A stretch of DNA of 22,350 nucleotides from CAYMCQ01 sp964389025 (GTDB taxonomy: Bacteria > Verrucomicrobiota > Verrucomicrobiia > Limisphaerales > CAYMCQ01), in NCBI GenBank assembly GCA_964389025.1, contig CAYMCQ010000072.1, positions 1 to 22,350 on the forward strand, in the 5' to 3' direction. Below are positions 15,501-22,350 of this stretch, one piece after another. Position numbers and translations under genes: made by a program. The notes under the pieces were generated by a model. That model was given only the letters and a program-made list of their open reading frames with translations, was not told the origin of the DNA and searched no databases. Within the stretch, counting starts at the first letter, position 1; each line of letters opens with the position of its first letter.

Positions 15501-16143
15501 ATACGTCCTGTTGCAAGTCATGGACACCGGCACCGGCATGCCACCGGAGATTCTGGACCGTATCTTCGAGCCGTTCTTCACCACCAAGGATCCGGACAGA
15601 GGCACAGGCCTCGGGCTTTCAACCGTGATCGGCATCGTCAATGGCCATGGGGGTTTCGTCCGGGTTTACTCAACCCCCGGACGAGGCTCGACCTTCGCCG
15701 TTTACCTGCCCGCCGCCGCTTCCGGCGCCGGCGACACGTCCTTGCTGACCAAGGCCGATCAGACCTTCCGTGGCAACGGCGAAACCATCCTCGTGGTGGA
15801 TGACGAGCCTGCCGTGCGCAACGTCACACGCGCCGTGCTTACGAAACTGAACTTCAAGGTGCTCACTGCCGCCGATGGCGCCGAAGCGCTGGTTCGAGTC
15901 TCAGAAAATCGGGCGAACCTGCGCGCTGTGATCACTGACTTGCATATGCCCCACATGGACGGCCTTTCTTTTGTGCAGGAGCTAAAAAGCCAGATGCCCC
16001 AGGCCAACATCATCGTCGCTTCTGGTCGGTTGGATGAGCGTGAGGAGGTCGAGTTCAAGGCGCTGGGAGTCAACGCGCTGCTCGACAAACCGTTCACGCA
16101 GGAAAAACTGGTGGCGGTGCTGAAGGAAGTTTTTCAAAAATAA
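12571..16143 (+). CDS. Cytoplasmic hybrid sensor histidine kinase, REC-PAS3-GAF-PAS-HisKA-HATPase-REC
   Basis: The 1190-residue protein starts at ATG 12571, preceded by GGA at six bases; an upstream in-frame extension to 12484 lacks domain support. Domain order is: receiver (about 1-125, phosphoacceptor Asp57, Lys in VMKDHL), PAS (138-255), PAS (262-380), PAS (392-505), GAF (about 520-685), PAS (690-810), a dimerisation domain with phosphoacceptor His832 in AGGVAHDLNNAL, and an ATPase domain with N box around Asn942, Asp985 in DTGTGMP and a GTGLGLS motif near 1011. A C-terminal receiver follows, with acidic pair from Asp1077 and phosphoacceptor Asp1123. No transmembrane segment is present, so it senses internal signals such as redox state, a PAS-bound cofactor or upstream phosphorylation through the N-terminal receiver. 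No output regulator is encoded nearby. It may regulate the adjacent respiratory cluster, but this is only positional inference. Confidence 0.92.
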   Translation: MSKPLRLLVVEDSEAEVALFVRELRRHGYEPEAVRADTAAAMRDALQRRAWDVIIADHGFPGFTSQDALRVLQESGLDLPFIIVSETAGEAAAVTAMKAGAHDYVMKDHLARLGPAVERELQEAEVRQKHKLVQFELQKLSSAVNQTANCVLITDLHGVIEYVNPAFERTTGYAREEVIGKTPRLLKSGKHDQNYYKTLWNTILGGRPFLAEFVNRKKNGDLYHTEQSISAIRDAHGNITHFVSTGRDISERKRTAEILRASEEKYRGLFENSRDAIMTLEPPSWKFTSGNRAILKVFGAKTAAEFCSHAPWELSPERQADGRASAEKAKEMIETAIREGSHFFEWTHRRIGGEEFPATVLLSRVEAAGKVFLQATVRDITERKRSEAELLESEDRYRSLVEESPDVIGIYQDGKLVFINATGVRLFGARSKEELLGLKGEQLIHPDDHSAATDRVRRRLAGETGIYPAEVRYQRLDGTTLHMEIIATPIALDGKAAVQFIARDITARKQAEEYLAEAHRRTTVLARLSRELAEAFTPKAAALSILKVADELLHWDSSWLRVWNEEQKQWKDLAAFDLMEGGRCELVTDPSSMLKPSPIVRRAIEGEPQLLLRGSESDDPKVLTTFGNNRRSLSLMFTPLRLAGRLVGMLSIQSYQRQAYDHASLELLQTLADHCAGALARIQAASELSESQERFRLIWENSLDGMRLTDGAGNVLMVNEAYCRLVGKSRAQIEGKLMSEIYAEEDREHILTRHQERFASRTVPAHTDRQLKLWDGREIWLEVSNCFFEPEPSKPVLLGLFRDITGRKQAEGQILRTRRLESIGTLAGGVAHDLNNALAPIMMASELLRLEYPETATRYLELIQAGAKRGADMVKQLLTFARGAEGQRLLLQPRHLVKEMEKLIQGTFPKNIELRTSCGKNLRTILGDATQLHQVLLNLCVNARDAMPAGGTLTLKAEDAEIDSVYANAVPDAKPGQYVLLQVMDTGTGMPPEILDRIFEPFFTTKDPDRGTGLGLSTVIGIVNGHGGFVRVYSTPGRGSTFAVYLPAAASGAGDTSLLTKADQTFRGNGETILVVDDEPAVRNVTRAVLTKLNFKVLTAADGAEALVRVSENRANLRAVITDLHMPHMDGLSFVQELKSQMPQANIIVASGRLDEREEVEFKALGVNALLDKPFTQEKLVAVLKEVFQK

Positions 16144-16305
16144 ACCCCGGCCGCGCGAAATACTCGCCAGTCAAAATAGCCGGGGTGGCACCGGCTCATG
16201 AAACTTGGTTCAATTTTCAAAATGCTCAGTCGCAAAGCCGGCAAACACAGGGCGCGGCTCATCTGTTCTGAGGCCGGGCGATTATTACGATGTCATTTTG
16301 CCTGG

Positions 16306-18036
16306 CTACGGACGAACCAATCGGAAAAATCCATTGCCGTTCAGCGGCGTGATTGTCACTTGCTTGTTGGTGCCGACAACGCTCGCGGGATTTGTGGCGA
16401 TCAGCCAATTCGTCGTCCCGAGGTCGCTGTTCTGTTGCAGGACGAAACCAGTGAAGTTCGTCGGCCAGGTGATGACCAGCGCACCAGGTAGCTGCGCGGT
16501 GAGCGACAACTGCGGCGCCGGAACGAAATTCGCCACCAGCGAGCGGTTCACCAGGTTGGTGAACAGGTAACTGCTGGAACTGCTTTGCGCCTTGCCGCTT
16601 TCTGTCCACTTCGCAAAAGCGAATCCCGGCGCGGGCGTGGCCATCACTGTCGCCACCGTGCCGTTGGTGTAGAAACCGCCGCCGGTCGTGATCCCGCTCT
16701 CGATCGGCGACGCGCTGGTCTCCACCGTGCTGTGCGGCGGCACAATCTCGCCCGCGGCGGCAATGACAAACGTGTAGTTCCTGGCCTGAACCGGCTGGTT
16801 CGTGGCGGTGACTCGCACGCCGAAGTTGAAAATGCCGCTCGCCGTCGGCGTGCCGGACAATTCGCCGGTCACGGTGCTGAAGGTCAAGCCCGCCGGCAGC
16901 GCGCCCGTGGTCGTGATGCTGACCGGCACCGCGGCGATGACCACCGTGCGCGTGGCATAGAGCTGGTTGATCTTGCCGTCGGGCAGATGCTCGACCAAAC
17001 CGACCGGCAATTCGTTGTCGAACGCGGACATCTGCGAGCCAAGATAGTCGCCGACGACGACGTTCGTCGCGAGGTCAACCGTGACCCCATTGACAACTTT
17101 TATTCCCTCGCCATGAATCCCATCCGGGCCGACCTTGTCGGCCTTCGCCTCGCCCGTTTCGTTGTCGAGCGGGCCGACGTATTTGTAGAATTCGTAGCGG
17201 CGGGTGACGATCTCATCACCATTGTTCAAATCCTCCGGCGCCGCCTCCAGCTCGCCGTTCGCGCCGCCCGCAGGCTTGTTGAACTCGGTTTGCAGCAACT
17301 GCCACTCGACCTCCACTTCATCCGGCTCGCCGTTGCGCCAGTTCTTCTCGTCCTCGAAATCGGGGTCGTCAGACACCAGGTCGCGCAGCTTCACCTCGTT
17401 GTTGTTGTGGCTCGTGGTGCGAATCTCCTTCACCCACGAGGCGGGGCCGAACTCGAGCACCGGCGGCGCGGGCGGCGGCTTGATGACCGCCTGAACCTGC
17501 GCCGGCACGCCTCCCCCGGGCGGGGCATAGTTGAATCTCGGCGTGCCGACCAGGACAGACGGGCCGCGCACCAACACGCCCGCGCCGTCATCCACCAGCC
17601 AGAAATAACAGATGTTCGTGGGCGTGCCGCGATAGCCCACGCCGAAGTGTTCGCCGCCGAAATTCAGCGCCGTATTGGTGAAGCGGTGGCCGTCGGTCGA
17701 CGCAATGGGGCCGCTGGGAATGGCTGTGTAGGCCGTCCATGCCCCGTTGGTGGTTTTCCCACTCTCATAACGGACGCGGACCTTCGGATGCAACGGGTTC
17801 GAATTGTCCTCGGTGATCTTCGGCGTGCCATAATGATTCCAGTTGTAGGTATAAGTGATGTCGCGGCTGTGGATGTCCTCGATCTCAATCTCGAACCCGT
17901 GACAATTCGTGCCGGTGTCATTGACGGTGTCGAAGTTGTTGATCGTGCCGTAGGCGATGCTCGCGCGGGTGCCGCCGCCGCTGAACGCGAGAATTGCTGA
18001 TGCCATGAGGCTGATGAGTTGCAGTTTGGTTTTCAT
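16306..18036 (-). CDS. Secreted Ig-like/InlB-repeat protein with verrucomicrobial C-terminal domain
   Basis: The 576-residue protein starts at ATG 18036 with a Sec signal (MKTKLQLISLMASAILAF). The N-terminal part (about 28-185) is a beta-rich region with repeated aromatic residues that I do not recognise. Residues about 355-425 contain LPAGLTFSTVTGELSGTP, typical of the putative Ig (He_PIG) fold. Residues about 434-503 are a divergent InlB B-repeat-like unit ending in SLVANF. The last 70 residues contain ALVITWPTNFTGFVLQQ and end in FFRLVRP, a C-terminal domain I associate with secreted verrucomicrobial proteins. No enzyme motif or PEP-CTERM sorting signal was seen. A longer upstream frame (to 18444) overlaps the next gene and lacks a signal peptide. 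It is probably a surface or extracellular binding protein. Confidence 0.85.
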   Translation of the reverse strand: MKTKLQLISLMASAILAFSGGGTRASIAYGTINNFDTVNDTGTNCHGFEIEIEDIHSRDITYTYNWNHYGTPKITEDNSNPLHPKVRVRYESGKTTNGAWTAYTAIPSGPIASTDGHRFTNTALNFGGEHFGVGYRGTPTNICYFWLVDDGAGVLVRGPSVLVGTPRFNYAPPGGGVPAQVQAVIKPPPAPPVLEFGPASWVKEIRTTSHNNNEVKLRDLVSDDPDFEDEKNWRNGEPDEVEVEWQLLQTEFNKPAGGANGELEAAPEDLNNGDEIVTRRYEFYKYVGPLDNETGEAKADKVGPDGIHGEGIKVVNGVTVDLATNVVVGDYLGSQMSAFDNELPVGLVEHLPDGKINQLYATRTVVIAAVPVSITTTGALPAGLTFSTVTGELSGTPTASGIFNFGVRVTATNQPVQARNYTFVIAAAGEIVPPHSTVETSASPIESGITTGGGFYTNGTVATVMATPAPGFAFAKWTESGKAQSSSSSYLFTNLVNRSLVANFVPAPQLSLTAQLPGALVITWPTNFTGFVLQQNSDLGTTNWLIATNPASVVGTNKQVTITPLNGNGFFRLVRP

Positions 18037-18268
18037 GATTTGGTTTTGGTTGGCTTTGGTTGGTTTTTTGCGGGGTGAATCAAGTTCGAGAAAAAGGCAA
18101 TCGCGCCGTCCGGCTCGGTCGGCTCGGGGCAACGCGCGGCACCGGACAGGTTTCCAAATCCGCGCGACCCACCCGGTCTGGACGAGTTCCCGGCGTTGGA
18201 TGGCGCACAGGAATTCTGTTGGCGCGGAAAACTGGCAGTGAATGGAGGTGTTCATGAGCGGGGTTTTT
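18037..18268. other. Gap between two - strand secreted-protein genes
   Basis: These 232 bases have an open frame on the - strand, but its translation is basic and repetitive and lacks a ribosome binding site, so I do not call a gene. Just before the downstream start (18037-18066) the - strand is rich in AACCAA and AAACC units. No terminator for the upstream gene was found. Confidence 0.5.
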
Positions 18269-19321
18269 CTATTGCGTTTGCAAACGGTAAAATGCCGCGC
18301 CGGGCGCGAGGTTGCCGAGGTCGGGAAAATTGTCCTGCACGCTGAACAGGCCGTTGACGGGCGCAAGGTTGGTGTGGATGCTGACCCAGTCCACCATGTT
18401 TGTCGTCCGCTGCGAGATGTAGGCGTAGCCGGGCGTGCCGGCAAAATTCACCGTGGCGCTGTTGTCGGTGAGGCTGGCGATGGATTTCACCTGGCACGTC
18501 GGCGGCGAGTTGGTGATGAAATTGGCGACGAGTGTGCGGTTTGAACTGGCGGTGAAACTGTAATTCGCCAAGGTGCCGGCCTGAACTCCGTTCTCCGTCC
18601 AGTTCACAAAAACCCAGCCCGCGTTCGGCGTGGCGGTGAGCGTAACCATGGAATTGCTGGGATAAGTTCCCGCGCCGGTGACCGTGCCGGAGGCGGCGGG
18701 AGAGACGGCTGTGGCGATGGTGTAGTTTGGGACCGGCGGCAGGCTGGCGTCCACCACCGTGAGACTCATCAGCGCAAAATCCACATACAGGCTGATCGTG
18801 TAGCCATCAAAGCCGGTCAGTTGGGGAGTGTTGTGGGTGAAGTTTTGGCCGTAGTAACCCGTGGCGTCATACATGAAGGGATCAGGCAGGGCATCCTCGC
18901 CATTGAGCTTGGGCATGATCTCAAAGGATGCGCCGGCCCCGGCGGTGTTGGCCAAAAGCCTGGCAGTGAAGGATGTAATGGCAAATGGCTGTCCATCTTG
19001 ACGCATGATGGTGAGTTTCGCGCCGCTGGGATTCGGGCCGGCAGTCACGGCCTGTGCTTGCACGCCGGTCGGCCAGAAGACGCTGAAAAATCGCCCGGTC
19101 GGCGGGCCGCCTTGATAGACCGACCAATAGCCGTCCTGCGAGTAGGTGAACAGGTAGCCTTCGCTGTTGATGGTCACCGCAATGATGTTGCTCGCCGTGA
19201 CGGTCGCCGTCTGCGAGACGTTGAAGAAGACGTTGGTGACGGCATGAGCCGCCTGCACTTGAAGCAGGCAGCCGAGCAAGGCGGCGAGGGCGAGTTTGAT
19301 GGAATTGAATGGAGTTTTCAT
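18269..19321 (-). CDS. Secreted beta-rich protein with InlB-like repeat
   Basis: The 350-residue protein starts at ATG 19321 with a Sec signal (MKTPFNSIKLALAALLGCLL, cleavage after AHA). Residues about 30-195 are an unrecognised beta-rich domain. Residues about 199-267 form a divergent InlB B-repeat-like unit (GTYPSNSMVTLTATPNAGWV, ending in TLVANF) that aligns with the same unit in the neighbouring gene. Residues about 272-350 form a fibronectin-like C-terminal domain ending in AAFYRLQTQ, equivalent in position to the FFRL ending of the neighbour. The shared domains and orientation suggest a related, co-inherited pair of extracellular proteins. No catalytic motif was found. Confidence 0.83.
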   Translation of the reverse strand: MKTPFNSIKLALAALLGCLLQVQAAHAVTNVFFNVSQTATVTASNIIAVTINSEGYLFTYSQDGYWSVYQGGPPTGRFFSVFWPTGVQAQAVTAGPNPSGAKLTIMRQDGQPFAITSFTARLLANTAGAGASFEIMPKLNGEDALPDPFMYDATGYYGQNFTHNTPQLTGFDGYTISLYVDFALMSLTVVDASLPPVPNYTIATAVSPAASGTVTGAGTYPSNSMVTLTATPNAGWVFVNWTENGVQAGTLANYSFTASSNRTLVANFITNSPPTCQVKSIASLTDNSATVNFAGTPGYAYISQRTTNMVDWVSIHTNLAPVNGLFSVQDNFPDLGNLAPGAAFYRLQTQ

Positions 19322-19546
19322 GGGCCGCGATTGGTTAATTTGTTTGTTTTCGCTGAGCCTCCGGCGCGACCGCTTGGCTGGCGGCTTGCGTCAGTGGGGG
19401 CACGGCGATACGAGGCAGATTTTTCATAACGGTCTGGTCAAACGGTTTCGGCAAATTTTTGGTCACGGACTTTCAGTTGAATGCAATTGGGTGAAATAGC
19501 GCTCCTCCGAAGACACCACGCCAGTCAGCGCGGACGGAGAAGTTCG

Positions 19547-19586
19547 GAAAACCCGGCGAGGCGACAACTGTCGCAGGCTCACCGGG
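19547..19586 (-). terminator. Intrinsic terminator of the His-rich protein gene
   Basis: On the - strand, ten bases after the stop of the gene above it, a long hairpin occupies 19586-19552. The outer arms are CCGGG/CCCGG and the inner arms GCGACA/TGTCGC around an AC loop, with one mismatch and a three-base bulge between. It is followed directly by TTTTCC. A stable stem plus a T-run is the usual rho-independent terminator layout, and it supports the reality and strand of the short gene. Confidence 0.62.
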
Positions 19587-19595
19587 CGGAGGAGT

Positions 19596-20084
19596 TCAGA
19601 TCAGAAGCAGCGTCGAGCGCAGGCAGAGCAATCGCCGGCTCGCGCCCGGCGGCGGATGAGTCGGGGCGGAGGCAAGAAAGGCTTCGCGTGGAGATGTCCG
19701 GGAGATTTCCACGAGTGCAAAGTCAGGTTGTGCGAAGGCCGTGGGTGCGGGCGCGGCGAGTTGCGCCTTGCGCGAAAAACTGTCGGGCGCGCTGAATTGG
19801 ATGACGTGATCCGGATCCGTGGCGCTCGCCGGCCGCGCGAAGATCGTCAACGCCCGCGCGACCACGCCGTGGTGATGGCCCGTGCAGTTGCGCCCGTGCT
19901 GCAGCACCAGTTGCATCCCCTGCGCTCCGCCATGAATGCCGAGATGATGGCTGCGATCAAATGAACCCGCCAGCGCCGCGACGCCCAATCCGAGCGGCGT
20001 GAACGCACCCGCATAAAGCAACAGCGCGCACCCGCCGGCGATCAGCCGGCGCGCTCTGCTGCGTTGGTTGCGGACGAGATTCAT
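19596..20084 (-). CDS. Small exported or membrane-anchored His-rich protein, unknown function
   Basis: About 162 residues are predicted from ATG 20084; a TTG two codons earlier is also in frame. A basic N-terminus (NLVRNQRSRARR) precedes a hydrophobic segment (about 14-40) that could be a signal peptide or anchor. The next region is rich in His and includes HHLGIHGG and HGRNCTGHHHG, then DHVIQFS, and the C-terminal half is Pro/Ala-rich. The His/Cys cluster could bind copper or another metal. I have a weak impression of similar small proteins beside metal-efflux genes in verrucomicrobia, but no efflux gene is in this window. A well-formed terminator just downstream supports the call. Confidence 0.55.
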   Translation of the reverse strand: MNLVRNQRSRARRLIAGGCALLLYAGAFTPLGLGVAALAGSFDRSHHLGIHGGAQGMQLVLQHGRNCTGHHHGVVARALTIFARPASATDPDHVIQFSAPDSFSRKAQLAAPAPTAFAQPDFALVEISRTSPREAFLASAPTHPPPGASRRLLCLRSTLLLI

Positions 20085-20595
20085 TTTCAATGTTGGTTCT
20101 GGCTGCTTTGCCGTTTCATTTCAGTTTCGCCTGGCCGCTGCTGACGGCCGGACAGCGCAGGTTTTGAGTCTTTAGCAATGGCGATGCCACGAGGTTGAGT
20201 CGCGCGGAAATGGTGGAAAGCCGCCAAAACTTCCGTCGAACAAATTTTCATCCGGAAAAATCGTTCCGCGCTCGGAGCAAGTTGATCCGCAATCGGAGCA
20301 TCCGCAGCGCGTCTGCGATTTGCCTTCGCGAGCAACCGTCCTGACCCACGCTCTGTCATAAATGTTGCTCGTCGTAAGAACGAAAGCTCAAGCAGTTAGT
20401 CGAAGAAAAGCTTGCCCTTGATTGTCCTGCCCCGCCGCAAGCAATGTTGGCTGCGGACAAACGGCATGATAACTCGAAACGAATTAGTTTTTGATTTCAA
20501 CAAGTCATTCTGCTCTGATTTTCCACTCATGAAAGACGGCGCTCATCAATTCAAATCCCAATGATCACCTTCGGAGTCATTGTCGGCATCAAAGC
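20085..20595. other. Divergent intergenic region, no supported gene
   Basis: About 510 bases separate the divergent His-rich and sulfatase genes. A 90-codon - strand frame (20359-20087) ends two bases before the ATG at 20084, but its Arg/Gln/Ala-rich translation looks like a chance frame. A weak + strand promoter-like pair is TTGATT (20491-20496), 17-base spacer, TCTGAT (20514-20519), about 77 bases before the sulfatase ATG. Otherwise I see nothing definite. Confidence 0.45.
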
Positions 20596-22083
20596 ATGAA
20601 CTGCATTGCACTTCGCGCGCTGGCCGGCATCGGGCTGTTGATGGCCGCAGGCGAGTCTCGCGCCGTTCAACCCAGCACAGGCAACCGGCCCAACGTCCTT
20701 TTCATCGCCGTTGACGACTTGAACGATTGGGTGGGCTGTCTCGGCGGACATCCGCAAGCGAGAACGCCCAATATAGACCGCCTCGCCGCGCGCGGCACGC
20801 TTTTCCTCAACGCCCACGTCCAGGCGCCGCTGTGCAATCCCTCGCGCGCGAGCCTGCTCACCGGCTTGCGCCCGTCCACCACCGGCATCTACGGCCTCGC
20901 GCCGGGCATTCGCGACGTGGCAGCGACGAGGGATTGCGTGACGCTGCCGCAACACTTCGCGCGGCACGGCTACTTCACCGCGACGTTCGGCAAGGTGTTC
21001 CACGACGGCTCGATCCCGGCTCAATTCCTCACGAACGAATTCAACGTCCGGGGCATCGCGCCACCCATGCCATTGCCGAAACAAAAAATCGTCCAGACTC
21101 CCGCCAAAATGGCCGTGATGGATTGGGGCGTGTTTCCCGAAGACGACCGCGAGCAGGCGGATTGGAAAATCGCCGACGCGGCCATCGCGCAGTTGAAATC
21201 GCGACCGCAGGAGAAGCCGTTTTTCGTCGCCGTTGGATTTCGATTGCCGCATGTGCCATGCTTCGCGTCGCAAAAATGGTTCGACCTCTTTCCGCCTGAG
21301 AACGAAATCATCCTGCCGCCCGTGAAGGAGCACGACCGCGACGACGTTCCCGAGTTTGCGCGGTATTTGCACTGGAAATTGCCCGAGCCGCGGCTCTCGT
21401 GGCTCAAGCAGACCAGCCAGTGGCGACCGCTGGTGCGCGCATATCTCGCGAGCACGGCTTTCATGGACAGCCAGATCGGTCGCGTGCTCGACGCGCTGGA
21501 TGTAAGCGGTGTCGCCAAAAAAACTGTGGTCGTGCTCTGGTCGGACAACGGCTGGCATCTCGGCGAGAAGGACATGACCGGCAAGACCACGCTTTGGGAA
21601 CGCTCGACGCACGTGCCGCTGATTTTCGCCGGGCCGGGCGTCGCGAAAGCGGCGAAGTGCCGGCAGCCCGCCGAGTTGCTCGACATTTATCCCACGCTGG
21701 TCGAACTCTGCGGTCTGTCTGCTAAAGATGGCTTGGAAGGCCACAGCCTTGTGCCACAGTTGAAGAACGCGAAAGCGAGACGCCCCTGGCCGGCGATCAC
21801 AACGCACAACGTGGGCAATCATTCTGTTCGCTCCGAACGCTGGCGCTACATCCGCTACGCTGACGGTTCGGAGGAATTGTATGACTTGCGCGCCGACCCC
21901 AACGAGTGGACGAACCTCGCGCGCGACGGCAGACACGCGAAGATGATTCGCGAACACGCAAAGTGGTTGCCGAAAGTGAACGCGCCGCCCGCGCCCGGCA
22001 GCGCGAGCCGAATCCTCGTTCAAGAAAACGGCGTGTGGCTCTGGGAAGGCAAACCCATCGTGCCTTCGGAAAAGGAAGAATGA
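20596..22083 (+). CDS. Secreted type I sulfatase, iduronate-2-sulfatase-like
   Basis: The 495-residue protein has a Sec signal peptide (about residues 1-23). The alkaline-phosphatase-like fold begins with NVLFIAVDDLNDWVG, where Asp40 and Asp41 are calcium ligands. The sulfatase signature CNPSRASLLTG has Cys80 as the residue to be converted to formylglycine (C-x-P-S-R, the FGE-dependent type). Later landmarks are GKVFHDG, GFRLPHVP, and LWSDNGWHLGEKDMTGKTTLWE (Asp317/Asn318 and the downstream Lys), then a C-terminal ELYDLRADPNEWTNLA segment. This pattern fits the iduronate-2-sulfatase-like group that desulfates glycosaminoglycans or algal polysaccharides. Substrate cannot be fixed from sequence. 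No formylglycine-generating enzyme is encoded here, so one must be elsewhere. The ATG lacks a close Shine-Dalgarno. Confidence 0.93.
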   Translation: MNCIALRALAGIGLLMAAGESRAVQPSTGNRPNVLFIAVDDLNDWVGCLGGHPQARTPNIDRLAARGTLFLNAHVQAPLCNPSRASLLTGLRPSTTGIYGLAPGIRDVAATRDCVTLPQHFARHGYFTATFGKVFHDGSIPAQFLTNEFNVRGIAPPMPLPKQKIVQTPAKMAVMDWGVFPEDDREQADWKIADAAIAQLKSRPQEKPFFVAVGFRLPHVPCFASQKWFDLFPPENEIILPPVKEHDRDDVPEFARYLHWKLPEPRLSWLKQTSQWRPLVRAYLASTAFMDSQIGRVLDALDVSGVAKKTVVVLWSDNGWHLGEKDMTGKTTLWERSTHVPLIFAGPGVAKAAKCRQPAELLDIYPTLVELCGLSAKDGLEGHSLVPQLKNAKARRPWPAITTHNVGNHSVRSERWRYIRYADGSEELYDLRADPNEWTNLARDGRHAKMIREHAKWLPKVNAPPAPGSASRILVQENGVWLWEGKPIVPSEKEE

Positions 22084-22194
22084 AAACATGGAGCGGAAAT
22101 CTTTACGGCGTGATGAAGGAGTTGATTGATATTTGGAATGCCGCGCGCTCCTGAACCGGTATGGTTGTGCGCGTGAAAGTTCTCCCGGATTGAA

Positions 22195-22320
22195 GGCCTC
22201 GAAGAGGCCAAATGTGAACAGCCGCAGGTGCAACCTGCGGTTGACGGTTGTTAATTTGTTCAGCCTTGTCAGGGCTGAACGATTCTGGCGTCTGCCCGCA
22301 GGTTTCACCCACGGCTGCTA
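22195..22320. repeat. Hairpin-rich intergenic repeat (REP-like)
   Basis: Three perfect hairpins follow one another: GGCCTC/GAGGCC around GAA (22195-22209), CCGCAGGT/ACCTGCGG around GCA (22222-22240), and GTTCAGCC/GGCTGAAC around a seven-base loop (22258-22280). A further imperfect CCGCAGG...CCACGG segment follows, ending in GGCTGCTATGGG. Very similar palindromic boilerplate recurs between genes in verrucomicrobial and planctomycete genomes in my recollection, so this is probably one copy of a dispersed family. It starts about 110 bases after the sulfatase stop and may also act as its transcription end. The last 30 bases of the window show nothing further. Confidence 0.65.
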
Positions 22321-22350
22321 TGGGAACTGTCAAGTGAGAGGTGGGAGTTA

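Noticed and set aside
16145..16185. CCCCGGC/GCCGGGG inverted repeat after the hybrid kinase stop
   Set aside because: Seven-base arms with a 27-base loop and no T-run are too weak to call a terminator.
16585..18000. 471-codon + strand open frame opposite the Ig-like protein
   Set aside because: The translation is extremely Arg/Ala/Val-rich and repetitive, while the - strand protein has a signal peptide and known folds.
20087..20359. 90-codon - strand frame just upstream of the His-rich protein
   Set aside because: It could be translationally coupled by position, but the composition is rich in Arg, Gln and Ala with no hydrophobic core, no Shine-Dalgarno and no recognisable motif.
22080..22154. 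24-codon frame overlapping the sulfatase stop (ATGA), beginning MKTWSGNLYGVMKEL
   Set aside because: The overlapping start and ordinary composition suggest the first codons of a lost gene, possibly a reverse-transcriptase-like N-terminus. It stops after 24 codons and the similarity is too vague to annotate.
20551..22308. 585-codon open frame on the - strand opposite the sulfatase
   Set aside because: It mirrors a gene with full sulfatase motifs. Its translation is Arg/His/Val-rich with no recognisable domain, as expected from GC-rich antisense frames.

Overview
This 22.35 kb window looks chromosomal and comes from a GC-rich bacterium that is probably a verrucomicrobial relative (Pedosphaera/Limisphaera-like). 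That placement is an inference from three things: secreted Ig-like proteins with a C-terminal 'ITWP...GFVLQ...W...FFRL' type domain, an iduronate-2-sulfatase-like secreted sulfatase, and a hairpin-rich intergenic repeat at the right edge. No rRNA, tRNA, CRISPR array, transposase or phage gene was seen.

Positions 1-12212 form a dense electron-transport island, almost entirely on the + strand. It encodes 28 c-type heme attachment sites by my count (27 CXXCH plus one CX3CH). The order is: a small monoheme cytochrome (365-694); triad 1, made of a tetraheme cytochrome, a Tat-exported four-cluster ferredoxin and an NrfD/PsrC-type quinone protein (820-3321); an antisense membrane protein (3966-3322); triad 2 of the same three kinds of subunit, whose NrfD protein carries a cyclic-nucleotide-binding domain (4104-7449); an unrecognised 149-residue cytoplasmic protein (7454-7903); a second copy of the monoheme cytochrome (8075-8404); a seven-heme NapC/NirT-like membrane cytochrome (8537-10039); and an 11-heme periplasmic domain fused to a diheme-type cytochrome b (about 9987-12212). 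No molybdopterin catalytic subunit, terminal reductase or oxidase is present. These proteins therefore look like several alternative ways of moving electrons between the quinone pool and periplasmic c-type cytochromes. The set resembles the Hmc/Dsr/Cbc4 complexes plus the ImcH and CbcL inner-membrane cytochromes known from sulfate and metal reducers. The two monoheme cytochromes, duplicated together with their leaders, would be natural soluble carriers.

Positions 12213-16143 hold a decayed LuxR-type HTH fragment on the - strand and a large cytoplasmic hybrid histidine kinase (REC-PAS-PAS-PAS-GAF-PAS-HisKA-HATPase-REC). Positions 16306-20084 carry three - strand genes for exported proteins: two Ig/InlB-like repeat proteins and a His-rich small protein with a good intrinsic terminator. 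Positions 20596-22083 encode a secreted type I sulfatase, followed by a three-hairpin intergenic repeat.

The most unusual item is the NrfD-family quinone protein with an intact cyclic-nucleotide-binding domain inserted between transmembrane helices 6 and 7 (5704-7449). It suggests direct ligand control of a respiratory membrane complex. Next are the concentration of distinct quinone-cytochrome modules and a covarying hairpin in the duplicated cytochrome leaders.
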